64,000 nt of DNA, from positions 1,364,001-1,428,000 of the forward strand of contig CBDDKR010000002.1 of the NCBI GenBank assembly GCA_965230345.1. Reading direction: 5' to 3'. Below, in pieces: positions 8,374-17,803 of the stretch; positions within the stretch are counted from its first letter, which is position 1; every line of letters begins with the position of its first letter. Origin of the DNA: JADKBO01 sp965230345 (GTDB lineage: Bacteria > Bacteroidota > Bacteroidia > Chitinophagales > Saprospiraceae). Under the pieces are notes generated by a model. The model was not told the DNA's origin and searched no databases. It was given only the letters and a program-made list of their open reading frames with translations. The position numbers and the translations under genes are program-made.

Positions 8374-9489
8374 TTACTTTTCAATTGTTACAAAAGGTAT
8401 TTTTACTATAGTTGCTTCTAACTTTTTCTTTCTGAATTCCACCAATATCTTAGAATCCGTAATTGCTGCATCTTTAGAGACGTATCCCATACCAATAGGT
8501 TGATCCAACGTAGGAGATTGCGAACCTGAAGTAACATATCCTAATTCGTTTTCATCGGTGTCATAAATTTTATAACCGTGGCGAGGCACACGACTCCCTT
8601 CCATCTTAAATCCAACAAGCTTTCGTTGCAGACCATTGGCTCTTTGATCAATAAAAATTTGCTTAGAATTAAAATCAGCTTCTTGTTTTAGCTTGGTAAT
8701 CCACCCTAGTCCGGCTTCTAATGGACTTGTGGTGTCATCGATATCATTACCATAAAGACAGTATCCCATTTCTAATCTTAAGGTGTCTCTACATCCCAAG
8801 CCACAAGCTTGAATGTTAAATTCCTCACCAGCTTCAAATATTGCATTCCAAAGACGCTCTACATCTTCATTTTTTACATACAATTCAAATCCTCCACTCC
8901 CGGTATATCCAGTTGCAGATATTATTACATTTTCAATACCAGCAATGCTTCCTTTCCTAAAATGATAGTATTTGATATCTGATAAGTCTACATCAGTAAG
9001 TTTTTGAAGGGTGGCAACAGCATTTGGACCTTGTACGGCCAATAAAGAAGACTCTTCTGAGATATCTATCAATCTCGTATCAAATGTATTTTGATTGGAA
9101 ATCCAGTTCCAATCTTTTTCAATATTAGAAGCATTCACTACCAACATAAAAGCTTGTTCTCCTTCGTTGCACATATCTTCTGGAAGACGGTAGACCAATA
9201 AGTCATCGACAATACCTCCATCATGATTTGGCATACAAGAATACTGAGCTTGATTGACCACTAGTTTTGCTGCATTATTGCTTGTGATTTTTTGCACTAA
9301 ATCAAGAGCTTCTTTCCCTTTGACAATGAATTCTCCCATATGGGAAACATCAAATACTCCTACACAATTGCGGACAGCGTGATGTTCTTCTATAATTGAA
9401 GTGTATTGTACGGGCATATTGTAGCCCGCAAAATCTACCATTTTACCTCCTAAGTCGATATGCTTTTGATTCAGAGCTATTAGTTTCAT
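8374..9489 (-). CDS. gcvT: Glycine cleavage system T protein (aminomethyltransferase)
   Basis: GcvT transfers the methylene group from the aminomethyl-lipoyl arm of H protein to tetrahydrofolate, releasing ammonia. The 371 residues match the family length. Motifs in order are KMVDFAGYNMPVQY (about 15-30), VFDVSHMGEF, QYSCMPNHDGGIVDDLLVYR, ATGYTGSGGFELYV, CGLGCRDTLRLEMGYCLYGND, which forms the folate pocket, and the C-terminal barrel with VPRHGYKIYD. The gene stands alone; gcvH and gcvP are not in the window, while metF at 14.1 kb is another one-carbon gene. A TACTTTTG element lies 65 bases upstream. Confidence 0.97.
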   Translation of the reverse strand: MKLIALNQKHIDLGGKMVDFAGYNMPVQYTSIIEEHHAVRNCVGVFDVSHMGEFIVKGKEALDLVQKITSNNAAKLVVNQAQYSCMPNHDGGIVDDLLVYRLPEDMCNEGEQAFMLVVNASNIEKDWNWISNQNTFDTRLIDISEESSLLAVQGPNAVATLQKLTDVDLSDIKYYHFRKGSIAGIENVIISATGYTGSGGFELYVKNEDVERLWNAIFEAGEEFNIQACGLGCRDTLRLEMGYCLYGNDIDDTTSPLEAGLGWITKLKQEADFNSKQIFIDQRANGLQRKLVGFKMEGSRVPRHGYKIYDTDENELGYVTSGSQSPTLDQPIGMGYVSKDAAITDSKILVEFRKKKLEATIVKIPFVTIEK

Positions 9490-9553
9490 TTTATTATTTG
9501 TTTGAAGATTGATGTAATATGATATTTCTTTTGCATCTAAGTGTAAAAGTCAC

Positions 9554-9561
9554 CAAAAGTA
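9554..9561 (-). promoter_or_regulatory. Candidate -7 promoter element for gcvT
   Basis: TACTTTTG on the minus strand matches the Bacteroidota -7 consensus TAnnTTTG. No TTG lies at the expected spacing upstream, so the assignment is weak. Confidence 0.3.
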
Positions 9562-9600
9562 AGGACTTCCATTCTATCTTTAAAACTTCCTCAAAAATTC

Positions 9601-11610
9601 TTAAAGTGAAGTAAGGATCGCATCAATAATCCGATCTCCTGGTTCAATAGAATGAACGACTTCCATACCATCTGTTACTTTGGCGAATATGGTATATTTC
9701 CCATCAAGGTGTGGGGTTGGTGAATGCGTAATAAAGAACTGAACTCCTTCAGTGTGCTTTCCCATAGATGCCATACCAACATATCCTTCATCATCATAGT
9801 ATTTAGGAGAAAACTCAGAACGAATGTTGTAGTCAAGAGATCCATAGCCATCACCAACTGGGCAACCACCCTGGATAACAAAATTTGGTACAACTCTATG
9901 AAATACCTTACCGTCATAGTAATCCGATTGGCATAGTTTTACGAAGTTGGTCACTGATCCAGGTGCATCGTCTTTAAACAATTCCATGGTAATATTTCCT
10001 TTAGACGTCTTCAGTACTAACCTTGAAGAATCAGAAACGGTAGATAATAACGTCCAATCAATCGGGTGTGTAAAGTCAGGAGTTGGGGGTGTATAAGTTC
10101 CTCCATCCAAAGCTGTAATAGCTGTTTTAAACTCATTGAATGCTTCCGATTTCTCAGGTAGTTTGAGCGATTTTATGATGTCTTCTCTCCAAGAAGTATC
10201 TCTGATTAGACGCTTCCAATCGTAGTCTTCGTTTTTGATTAGGTGAGCCAAATGAACTATTGTTCCAGAATACCCCTTCTTAGAGTGTACAATTAAACTA
10301 TCGCATATGCTTCGAGCTATTCGATATTGGTTTCCTCCAAAGGCTCTAAAAAAAGTGGGACTATTCACAATTGTTTTGAGTCCTTCAGCAATGGCTGTAT
10401 GTACGATTTCCTCTTTAACCGTATTTTGTAAATCTAAAAGTGTTTTGTACTGGTATGGGTCTTGGCTTAACGCCTTAATAAATGCACCTTTAGCGTATAG
10501 ATTGTCTTCTTTTTCTAATTGTTCAATAATGTCTTTACTAATATCTCTTTTCACCCTAGTATAATATATAGGTGTATGTTTCATAACCGCTTCAAATATT
10601 TTTGCCTTAGTCTGCCAAGGCATATCTTCTTGAATTAGTTCTCGGTATAAATACGCATCTGGACCATTGCCTTTATCAACTAAATATTGAGCGGCAGATT
10701 GACTTACATGAATATTTTGTTCGTTTTTGATTATGGTCATCAAAGGTTCGATGATCTTGATATATGGAAAAGCATATAAGGCTTTAATCAAGTAACATCT
10801 TACCCTATAGTCCTTTTCCGTATTCAATAAATCCAACAATTCATCACTAAGTGTTGGATCATTGTATAAATTTCTCATACCTAAGGCTAAACCCATACGT
10901 ATGAATGGATTTTTTTCCTTTTTCAAAGTTTGAAGGAGATTGTCTCTATGTATTTCAAGGTCTAAGTCTTTATTCCTTGCCAAATAGTTAGCTGCGATGA
11001 TTCTAGAATCAGTTGGGTAACTATTGTCATTGACGTACTTGACAACAGCTTGAATGGCTTCTTGATTGATGATATTTCTCAATGCAAACCTATATAAGGA
11101 TCTATTCTGACCTAATATGAGTAAAGTGTCATCTGGTCTATAAGATTCGACTGTAGCAATATTGTTCATAATAGATTTATTGCTAATTTTTCCAAGAGCT
11201 TCTAAGATGTTAGCATTGTAAGTATTATCTACATCTAATGTGTCTTCTGCAATGAAGTTAGAAATCAAATATTCTGTGGCTTTAGACTGATTTAATTGAC
11301 CTAATGCATAAGCCGTCATTGTCCTTATATCCATGTTTGGATGGTTAAGAAACGGCAGTAGTGAATCAACAGCTGCAGTGTGATCCAAAGAAGCAAATGC
11401 CCTTATTGAAAGATAGATATGGGTAGGGTCATCAGATTTTAAGTATGGCCAGATACTGTCTACCATCATTTGGTCCTGAAAATCTACAATTTTTTGCTGT
11501 TCCCTAATACTGAGATCCACTTTAACATCTGACTTAATCTCTTTAGATGGGGGAACACAGGATACCAATGAAAAAATTACATAAGTTATTATCAGAATAT
11601 ATCTCATCAT
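9601..11610 (-). CDS. HEAT-repeat lipoprotein with C-terminal cyclophilin (peptidyl-prolyl isomerase) domain
   Basis: A 669-residue envelope protein. The N-terminus MMRYILIITYVIFSLVSC is a lipoprotein signal with Cys at position 18. Residues about 50-480 are degenerate HEAT/PBS-lyase repeats such as HPNMDIRTMTAYALGQL and KDYRVRCYLIKALYAFPY. Residues about 515-669 form a cyclophilin: ITMELFKDDAPGSVTNFVKL, YYDGKVFHRVVPNFVIQGGC, GMASMGKHTEGVQFFITHS and LDGKYTIFAKVTDGMEVV. The Arg and Phe positions of the isomerase site (FHRVV, QFFIT) are conserved. It probably folds or scaffolds proteins in the periplasm. The partner is unknown. It stands alone as a transcription unit. Confidence 0.9.
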   Translation of the reverse strand: MMRYILIITYVIFSLVSCVPPSKEIKSDVKVDLSIREQQKIVDFQDQMMVDSIWPYLKSDDPTHIYLSIRAFASLDHTAAVDSLLPFLNHPNMDIRTMTAYALGQLNQSKATEYLISNFIAEDTLDVDNTYNANILEALGKISNKSIMNNIATVESYRPDDTLLILGQNRSLYRFALRNIINQEAIQAVVKYVNDNSYPTDSRIIAANYLARNKDLDLEIHRDNLLQTLKKEKNPFIRMGLALGMRNLYNDPTLSDELLDLLNTEKDYRVRCYLIKALYAFPYIKIIEPLMTIIKNEQNIHVSQSAAQYLVDKGNGPDAYLYRELIQEDMPWQTKAKIFEAVMKHTPIYYTRVKRDISKDIIEQLEKEDNLYAKGAFIKALSQDPYQYKTLLDLQNTVKEEIVHTAIAEGLKTIVNSPTFFRAFGGNQYRIARSICDSLIVHSKKGYSGTIVHLAHLIKNEDYDWKRLIRDTSWREDIIKSLKLPEKSEAFNEFKTAITALDGGTYTPPTPDFTHPIDWTLLSTVSDSSRLVLKTSKGNITMELFKDDAPGSVTNFVKLCQSDYYDGKVFHRVVPNFVIQGGCPVGDGYGSLDYNIRSEFSPKYYDDEGYVGMASMGKHTEGVQFFITHSPTPHLDGKYTIFAKVTDGMEVVHSIEPGDRIIDAILTSL

Positions 11611-11709
11611 GGGCAGACAGTTCTATTATTTTGTGCTTGATTCAGCGCAAAATTTTGCGCATACATCTTTCTATAAAAGTTCCAATGGATACTTTGGATG
11701 TAATGATTT

Positions 11710-11717
11710 CAAAGGTA
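11710..11717 (-). promoter_or_regulatory. Candidate -7 element for the HEAT-cyclophilin gene
   Basis: TACCTTTG on the minus strand is an exact TAnnTTTG match about 100 bases before the start codon. The nearest TTG is only 13 bases further upstream, shorter than the usual 17-23. Confidence 0.3.
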
Positions 11718-11833
11718 GCAAAAAGGGAGTCAATCTAGATGTGAGAATGCATTTTTTATAAATACCGACTCAATTTTTTGTGTTTATTGAAGATGCTGGA
11801 CGTCCATTATCATTTAGTTTTTAAATCACTTCA

Positions 11834-12652
11834 TTAATGAGTGCAATTGGGATGAATTCCTAAGATGTAATTTTTAACAACATCTATATCTTGGGCCGTA
11901 TTTGACCCTAAGAATCCCTGGATGTCTTGATTTTTTAAGTATAGAGCAGCTTCTTTGGTCATTAAAGATGAAAGTGGTTTATAAGACCAATGCCATTTTT
12001 CTTCTTGATATCCTGTTGATCTTTCATCATCAAATGCAGTATATACTTGAAAGAATCCAAATGTATGTGCATGCTCAGTCAACCAATTATAGAGTTTAAG
12101 TCCTTCTCCAGACTCAAACCATTTATTGTTAAAACTATTGAAATCAATATCTGTGCCCCAGTGATGCCTTGATGTTCCTGGCATAGATGAATATTCTAAT
12201 ATTTTCAAGGCTTTAGCGGTGTCAGTAAGAGAAGATTTTCCCAGATTTGTGCCATCAGAAAGTGTAGTTTGTCCTGTCCACTTTCTTTCCCATATCCCTT
12301 TTTGATAATTAAAATTTCTTGCTGCCGACCGAATGACGAGTTTTATACCATCACCTTTGGCTGCTTCGTACATCCTTTGAAAGGCTTCATATGCCTTTTT
12401 GCGCATAAACATATTGGACCTGTCCGCATATTTATCCTCAATAACAGTAAAATCAGGATGTTTTGAAGGATCAAATTTACCCATGAGGTAATCTATTCCA
12501 AATGTATCCATAATGATCTCTTTTTCTGTGTTTGACGAAATGTTGACAGCAGGTTTGGCTTGTTCTGTTTCAGTATTGCACGTCATGGCCGTTAAGGTAA
12601 TAAATATAGTAAAGCCGATAAGGTATGGTACAGAATATAAAGAATGTGTCAT
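11834..12652 (-). CDS. M15-family D-alanyl-D-alanine carboxypeptidase (VanY-like), lipoprotein
   Basis: A zinc peptidase that trims the terminal D-Ala of peptidoglycan stem peptides. The 272 residues begin with a hydrophobic signal (about 8-25) ending in LTAMTC, a plausible lipobox. The M15B core is clear: LVIRSAARNFNYQKGIW, then SRHHWGTDIDF with the His and Asp zinc ligands near residue 165, and EKWHWSYKP with the third ligand near residue 222. It lies 18 bases downstream of the conserved gene at 12671-14077 on the same strand, so the two may share a transcript. The catalytic residues are complete. Confidence 0.9.
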   Translation of the reverse strand: MTHSLYSVPYLIGFTIFITLTAMTCNTETEQAKPAVNISSNTEKEIIMDTFGIDYLMGKFDPSKHPDFTVIEDKYADRSNMFMRKKAYEAFQRMYEAAKGDGIKLVIRSAARNFNYQKGIWERKWTGQTTLSDGTNLGKSSLTDTAKALKILEYSSMPGTSRHHWGTDIDFNSFNNKWFESGEGLKLYNWLTEHAHTFGFFQVYTAFDDERSTGYQEEKWHWSYKPLSSLMTKEAALYLKNQDIQGFLGSNTAQDIDVVKNYILGIHPNCTH

Positions 12653-12670
12653 GGAGGAAATTACAAAGAA

Positions 12671-14077
12671 TTAAATAGAGAAAAATTTATGGTCTTTTAT
12701 CGTTTTTTTGACTCTCTTTGGAACCATGGATTCCCATGATTTATCATTTGTTTTTAGTTTATTCAATACATCTGAAGGATAGATGTCCAATATTTCTGCA
12801 TTATAATCTACAACTTCTACGATTTGTTTACTTTCTAAAAGGTGTTGATACAAATGTTTCATACCTACTGGAACACTAAGATTTTTTGCCGTGATTAGAT
12901 GTCCCGTTTTTTGATCTAAGGCAGGGTATACGAATATTTTAATGTTCTTATTGAATAATTCTCCTAAGGCTACCAACAATCTCCCATCTTGGTTGTAATC
13001 GTATTTTTCACGAATTATCTCTTCCAATTCTCTGACACCGATGACCAAGCCCAAGTGTTTAATCTTTTGATCACTCATGTAATTGATGAGTTGTTCATGA
13101 TTGTTTTGGTTTGAAATCAAAACTTTATATCCTAATGACCGAAGGAGCTCAGCCCGCATTTTAAAATCTTCAGCATCTACTTCTCCACTAGACGACTTGA
13201 GGTAGTCCAAGGTTATTTCAGTGATGAGATGTGCTCTTTCTTTGTTAACACCTTTTTGTTTTTTGAATTGTGAAAAGCTGGACTTTATCACATCTTGAGT
13301 TACCAGAGTAGGGGGTTTGAAATTGCCTCGTACGACCATAAGAGAGTTACGATAAAGAAACTCTGAGGCATGGATGCTCAATCCTTCTTCATCAAATACG
13401 GTAACATCTGTAAGTCCAAATGCTACCATATATAAACTGACCATGGTCTTGTCAATTTTTGCAAATGCTGGTCCATTAAATCGGATAAGGTCTATGGAAA
13501 TTCTATTTTCTAAATGATCCATCAGGGAGACCACCATTTTAGCGATATCGTTATTGTAATTGTAGATGGCATACATGAGATTAACACCAAGGATACCAAC
13601 AGCATCTTGTTGTAAAACAGTGGCCTGATCATGCATCTTCGTATGGATGACAATCTCCGATGGTTCATCACCTGGTACTAGTTGAAATCGCACACCCAGC
13701 CATCCCTGACCCTTGATGGTCTTAGAGTAGTTAATGGTGGTAACCGTATCTGCAAACACAAAGAATTTACAATCTGTTTTAACGGTTCTTAACCGTTCTT
13801 CCAGTAATTCCCATTCGTGGTCCAACATCTTGTACAATCGAGATTCACAAACATATCTACCTGATCTTTCAGCACCGTAGATCGCATCAGATACTGTTTT
13901 GTCGTAAGCAGACATTGTTTTGGCTATTGTGCCAGCTGCTGCTCCAACCTTGAAAAAGTTTCTTGCAACTTCTTGCCCTGCACCGATCTCCGAAAATGTA
14001 CCATAGATGCTTTGATCTAGATTGATCTCAAGAGCTTTTTGCTCGGTATTCACTTTTTGATATTGTGGTCTGATCAT
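12671..14077 (-). CDS. Conserved Bacteroidota protein of unknown function
   Basis: A 468-residue soluble protein without signal peptide or membrane segments. The N-terminal stretch TFSEIGAGQEVARNFFKVGA with AAGTIAKTMSAYDKTVSDA is strongly conserved in Bacteroidota as I recall. Database entries for this family carry conflicting names (TonB-dependent receptor, nicotinate-nucleotide adenylyltransferase). Neither fits: there is no beta-barrel or signal, and I see no HxGH nucleotidyltransferase motif. The middle contains FVFADTVTTINYSKTIKGQG and HTKMHDQATVLQQDAVGILG. It is probably a housekeeping gene because the family is widespread. I cannot assign a reaction. It is followed after 18 bases by the VanY-like peptidase. 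Confidence 0.85.
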   Translation of the reverse strand: MIRPQYQKVNTEQKALEINLDQSIYGTFSEIGAGQEVARNFFKVGAAAGTIAKTMSAYDKTVSDAIYGAERSGRYVCESRLYKMLDHEWELLEERLRTVKTDCKFFVFADTVTTINYSKTIKGQGWLGVRFQLVPGDEPSEIVIHTKMHDQATVLQQDAVGILGVNLMYAIYNYNNDIAKMVVSLMDHLENRISIDLIRFNGPAFAKIDKTMVSLYMVAFGLTDVTVFDEEGLSIHASEFLYRNSLMVVRGNFKPPTLVTQDVIKSSFSQFKKQKGVNKERAHLITEITLDYLKSSSGEVDAEDFKMRAELLRSLGYKVLISNQNNHEQLINYMSDQKIKHLGLVIGVRELEEIIREKYDYNQDGRLLVALGELFNKNIKIFVYPALDQKTGHLITAKNLSVPVGMKHLYQHLLESKQIVEVVDYNAEILDIYPSDVLNKLKTNDKSWESMVPKRVKKTIKDHKFFSI

Positions 14078-14146
14078 TTTAACCTATTCTAGGATGTTAT
14101 TGATTGTTTTTTGAAGCTATACCTAAGAGGATATCCCCAATAGAAC

Positions 14147-15097
14147 CTATAAAGATTGTACAATTTGCTGAATGGTCGAAGAGTCTCCCATAGTATAATA
14201 ATGAATACATGGAACTCCAGATTCTTTTAACTCTTTACTTTGTGCAATACACCATTCAATTCCAATTTGTTGGTAATTTTTCTCCTTTGTTTTAAGCATT
14301 TCTTTGACCAAGTCTTCAGGCATATTTACAAAGAATTTTCTAGGAATGCTATTGAGTTGGTATTTCTTAGTCAGTGGTTTTAATCCTGGAACAATGGGCA
14401 CATTAATTCCAGCTTTTCGACATGCATCTACATAGTCAAAGTACTTTTGGTTGTCATAAAACATTTGTGTGACAATATAATCTGCACCGGCATCCACTTT
14501 CTCTTTGGTACGTATGATGTCTTGTTCCAAATTGGGAGATTCGAAATGTTTTTCAGGGTATCCCGCTACGCCAATACAAAATTCAGTTTTAGCTCCATTT
14601 TCGATGTTGGTATCCAAGTAGTTTCCCTGATTCATATTTTGGATTTGATCCACAAGTTCTACTGCGTATTTGTGGCCATTTGGCTCCGCAACAAACTTGT
14701 CTTCAAATTGTCTTGCATCTCCTCGAAGGGCTAGAACATTATCAATTCCTAAAAACTTAAGATCGATAAGGGCATTCTCTGTCTCTTCTATTGTAAATCC
14801 ACCGCAAATAAGATGAGGAACGGCATCTACACCATATCGATGCATAATCGATGCACATATGCCTACCGTGCCTGGACGCTTGCGAATAGATGCTTTTTCG
14901 TAATAACCAGTATCCTTCCTTTTGTAGATATATTCCTCTCGGTGATAGGTGACATCAACGAAGGGTGGCTTAAACTCCATCAAAGGATCCAAGGCGTCAA
15001 ATATATCTTGCATACTCCCACCTTTCAAGGGAGGCAATACCTCAAAAGAAATGAGTGTTTTATCAACGTTTTGCTTGAAGTAGTCTGTTATTTTCAT
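14147..15097 (-). CDS. metF: 5,10-methylenetetrahydrofolate reductase
   Basis: MetF is an FAD enzyme that reduces methylenetetrahydrofolate to methyltetrahydrofolate, the methyl donor for methionine synthase. The 316-residue single-domain form is typical of bacteria. Visible motifs are the N-terminal LISFEVLPP with the catalytic Glu, FVDVTYHRE, VPHLICGGFTIEETENAL, NVLALRGDAR and GADYIVTQMFYDNQKYFDYV. The genomic setting has no other methionine gene here; the SAM-riboswitch operon is 38 kb away and no riboswitch is visible upstream of metF. A 69-base gap separates it from the downstream conserved gene on the same strand. Confidence 0.96.
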   Translation of the reverse strand: MKITDYFKQNVDKTLISFEVLPPLKGGSMQDIFDALDPLMEFKPPFVDVTYHREEYIYKRKDTGYYEKASIRKRPGTVGICASIMHRYGVDAVPHLICGGFTIEETENALIDLKFLGIDNVLALRGDARQFEDKFVAEPNGHKYAVELVDQIQNMNQGNYLDTNIENGAKTEFCIGVAGYPEKHFESPNLEQDIIRTKEKVDAGADYIVTQMFYDNQKYFDYVDACRKAGINVPIVPGLKPLTKKYQLNSIPRKFFVNMPEDLVKEMLKTKEKNYQQIGIEWCIAQSKELKESGVPCIHYYTMGDSSTIQQIVQSL

Positions 15098-15227
15098 GTT
15101 CTACTACTTAGAGTTAAACCATAGAAGTTTGAAACTTTCAGGTTATAAATAAAAAATATATGATCAATTCATGAAGTTAATCTCATTATGATACGAATCC
15201 ATACACTAACTTACATTCAATAAAGTA

Positions 15228-15509
15228 TCAAAACTCAAGCCAACTATTGTCAACAGGTAATTTCGAAGGAATTATTTTTATTACATTGGACATTGGTACT
15301 TTTGCATCAAATGCTTTTTGTAATTCTCGACCGATTATTGACCACACCTCTGAAAACTCACCCTGAACATATGTACTCATGGCATTGGTCTTGACTAAAA
15401 CTTCATCATGAACCCGAAGATTTTTGATGAATGGTATGATGTACTGTTCATAATCCTTTGTAAGAGGATACATGCTTATCTCTAACGTAACAATGGTCGA
15501 GTTTGACAT
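15228..15509 (-). CDS. YkoF-like thiamine/HMP-binding protein
   Basis: A 93-residue ferredoxin-like-fold protein related to the MTH1187/YkoF family, whose members bind thiamine or hydroxymethylpyrimidine. The N-terminal strand TIVTLEISMYPLTKDYEQYI and the later TNAMSTYVQGEFSEVW are the two conserved elements of the fold. Its start lies three bases from the stop of glyS (15513), so it is probably translated from the same mRNA. No thiamine transporter or thiamine biosynthesis gene is adjacent, so the ligand is inferred from the family only. Confidence 0.72.
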   Translation of the reverse strand: MSNSTIVTLEISMYPLTKDYEQYIIPFIKNLRVHDEVLVKTNAMSTYVQGEFSEVWSIIGRELQKAFDAKVPMSNVIKIIPSKLPVDNSWLEF

Positions 15510-15512
15510 AGT

Positions 15513-17045
15513 TTATAATATTGTGCCAAAGTCAATCTTTGGTCCTATTGTTGTATATAGATCATCGATGTTTACCCTTGTTTGTTCCAAAGAATCTCGA
15601 TCCCTTAAGGTTACCGTGTTGTCTTCCAAGGTGTCAAAATCAATGGTAACACAATAAGGTGTTCCGATAGCATCTTGTCTTCTATATCTTCTACCGATAG
15701 CATCTTTTTCGTCATACTGACAATTGAAACTCTTCTTCAAGGTATTGAATACCTCTTTTGCTTTAGAAGTCAAAGCTTCTTTGTTTTTCAACAAAGGTAG
15801 AATAGCCACTTTTACTGGAGCAATGGCTGGGTGTAGTTTCAATACCGTTCTAGTTGATTCTTTTCCATTGGCATCAGGCACGGTCTCTTCTTGAAGAGCT
15901 AAAGACATTTGTGCTAGAAACATTCTATCACAACCAATGGAAGTTTCAACAACATAAGGAACGTAGTTTTCATTCAATTCGGGATCGAAATATTGAAGTT
16001 TTTTCCCAGACAGTTCTTGATGTTGATTTAAATCAAAATCGGTTCTGGAATGAATTCCTTCTAATTCTCTGAATCCAAAAGGGAATTCAAATTCGATATC
16101 AACCGCAGCATTGGCATAATGAGCTAAGTTGTCGTGGTCGTGATAACGCAATTTAGCCTCCGGAGTACCAAGTGCCTTGTGCCACTTTAACCTGGCCTCT
16201 TTCCAATACTCATAATACTTCATTTCTTCACCTGGTCGAACAAAAAATTGCATTTCCATTTGCTCAAACTCTCGCATTCTAAAAATAAATTGCCTTGCAA
16301 CAATTTCATTCCTAAATGCCTTTCCAATTTGCGCTATACCAAAAGGAACTTTTTGTCTAGTTGATTTCTGTACGTTTAAGAAATTAACAAAAATTCCTTG
16401 TGCAGTTTCTGGTCGTAAATACAGTTTTGATTCTTCACCAGCAATGTTCCCTAATTGGGTGCTGAACATGAGATTGAATTGTCTTACGTCCGTCCAGTTT
16501 CTTGACCCGGATTCAGGGCAGGCTATTTCTAGTTCTTCAATCAAAGCTTTTAATCCAACCATATCACCATCTGTCATAAGTTTGCCCAGTCGACTCATGA
16601 CATCGTTTATTTTTGACTGTCTATCTAGTATTCTTTGATTGGTCGAGCGAAATTGAGCTTCGTCAAAGTCATCTCCAAATCTTTTTTTAGCTTTTTGGAC
16701 GTCTTTATTGATTTTAGCTTCAATTTTTTCACAATAACCTTCCACCAGTTGATCTGCTCTATATCTCTTTTTAGAATCCTTATTGTCTACCAATGGATCA
16801 TTAAAAGCATCAACGTGCCCGGAAGCTTTCCATGTCTTTGGGTGCATAAATATTGCAGCATCTATTCCAACAATATTTTCATGCATCTGAACCATGCTTT
16901 TCCACCAGTATTGCTTAATGTTGTTCTTTAATTCCGAACCTAATGGACCGTAATCATAAACGGCACTTAGACCATCATATATTTCACTAGATTGATAGAT
17001 GAATCCATATTCTTTGCAATGAGATATTAGACTTTTAAAATCCAT
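15513..17045 (-). CDS. glyS: Glycyl-tRNA synthetase (class II, homodimeric type)
   Basis: Charges tRNA-Gly with glycine. The 510 residues are the archaeal/eukaryal-like alpha2 form usual in Bacteroidota. Motif 1 surrounds IYDGLSAVYDYGPLGSELK (about 22-40), motif 2 is FRNEIVARQFIFRMREFEQM (about 240-260), and motif 3 includes SIGCDRMFLAQM near residue 370. The C-terminal anticodon-binding domain starts at APVKVAILPLLKNKE. An insertion rich in charged residues (about 95-175) follows motif 1, as in relatives. A TACTTTTG promoter element lies 39 bases upstream. The thiamine-binding-like gene follows after three bases. Confidence 0.97.
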   Translation of the reverse strand: MDFKSLISHCKEYGFIYQSSEIYDGLSAVYDYGPLGSELKNNIKQYWWKSMVQMHENIVGIDAAIFMHPKTWKASGHVDAFNDPLVDNKDSKKRYRADQLVEGYCEKIEAKINKDVQKAKKRFGDDFDEAQFRSTNQRILDRQSKINDVMSRLGKLMTDGDMVGLKALIEELEIACPESGSRNWTDVRQFNLMFSTQLGNIAGEESKLYLRPETAQGIFVNFLNVQKSTRQKVPFGIAQIGKAFRNEIVARQFIFRMREFEQMEMQFFVRPGEEMKYYEYWKEARLKWHKALGTPEAKLRYHDHDNLAHYANAAVDIEFEFPFGFRELEGIHSRTDFDLNQHQELSGKKLQYFDPELNENYVPYVVETSIGCDRMFLAQMSLALQEETVPDANGKESTRTVLKLHPAIAPVKVAILPLLKNKEALTSKAKEVFNTLKKSFNCQYDEKDAIGRRYRRQDAIGTPYCVTIDFDTLEDNTVTLRDRDSLEQTRVNIDDLYTTIGPKIDFGTIL

Positions 17046-17083
17046 TTTTTTGAGCTTACGATTTCAATAAATAAAATGAGTCG

Positions 17084-17091
17084 CAAAAGTA
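17084..17091 (-). promoter_or_regulatory. Candidate -7 element for glyS
   Basis: TACTTTTG on the minus strand fits TAnnTTTG and would give a leader of about 30 bases. No convincing -33 TTG is seen. Confidence 0.4.
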
Positions 17092-17149
17092 CAAAAAAGG
17101 ATTTACTAGATGTAGCTCACCTTACAGAGGTGATAAGCTAGTAATTCAG

Positions 17150-17157
17150 TAGTTTTG
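17150..17157 (+). promoter_or_regulatory. Candidate -7 element for the 17192 gene
   Basis: TAGTTTTG is an exact TAnnTTTG match 34 bases before the ATG at 17192. There is no TTG at the usual distance upstream. Confidence 0.38.
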
Positions 17158-17191
17158 CATATTCAGTTGAGTGATCATTTAAACAGTTAAG

Positions 17192-17803
17192 ATGAAGATA
17201 ATTTGCATCGGTAGAAATTATGCGGAACACGCAGAAGAATTGAACAACCCGATTCCAAAAAATCCGTTGATTTTTATGAAACCATCGACGGCCTTATTAA
17301 TCAATAATAGATCATTTTATATTCCTGAATTTACTAATGATGTTCACTACGAACTCGAAGTTGTTCTAAAGATTTGTAAGAATGGAAGGCATATTCAACC
17401 AGCATTTGCGGATTCCTATTACGAGGAGGTGACCTTAGGTATAGATTTTACTGCTAGGGATGTACAACAAAGGTGCAAAGAAAAAGGGCATCCTTGGGAA
17501 ATTGCCAAAGCATTTGATCATTCTGCGGCCATAGGAAGGTTGGTTTCAAAGGCTTCATTGCCACAGGTAGACAATTGGAAATTTCAGATGATGAAAAATG
17601 GTGAGATCGTCCAAAATGGTCATACAAAAGATATGTTGATGAATTTTAACCAATTGATTTGTCATATTTCTAAATTCTTCACCTTGCACAATGGTGATAT
17701 GATATTTACAGGAACTCCTGCTGGCGTAGGACAGGTACAAATTGGCGATGAGTTTGTAGGAATGTTAAATGAAGAAGAAGTCTTGTATTGTGACATCAAG
17801 TGA
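17192..17803 (+). CDS. Fumarylacetoacetate hydrolase-family protein
   Basis: A 203-residue member of the FAH superfamily, which includes oxaloacetate tautomerases, acylpyruvases and catechol-pathway hydratases and decarboxylases. The start IICIGRNYAEHAEEL and the metal-binding Glu-x-Glu in HYELEVVLKI (about residues 50-58), followed by Asp in GIDFTARDVQ, are the family hallmarks. GDMIFTGTPAGVGQVQIGD closes the fold. The short form resembles the FAHD1/YcgM group, for which acylpyruvase or oxaloacetate tautomerase activity is known. The exact substrate cannot be read from sequence. Its 3' end overlaps the next gene by 35 bases. Confidence 0.88.
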   Translation: MKIICIGRNYAEHAEELNNPIPKNPLIFMKPSTALLINNRSFYIPEFTNDVHYELEVVLKICKNGRHIQPAFADSYYEEVTLGIDFTARDVQQRCKEKGHPWEIAKAFDHSAAIGRLVSKASLPQVDNWKFQMMKNGEIVQNGHTKDMLMNFNQLICHISKFFTLHNGDMIFTGTPAGVGQVQIGDEFVGMLNEEEVLYCDIK

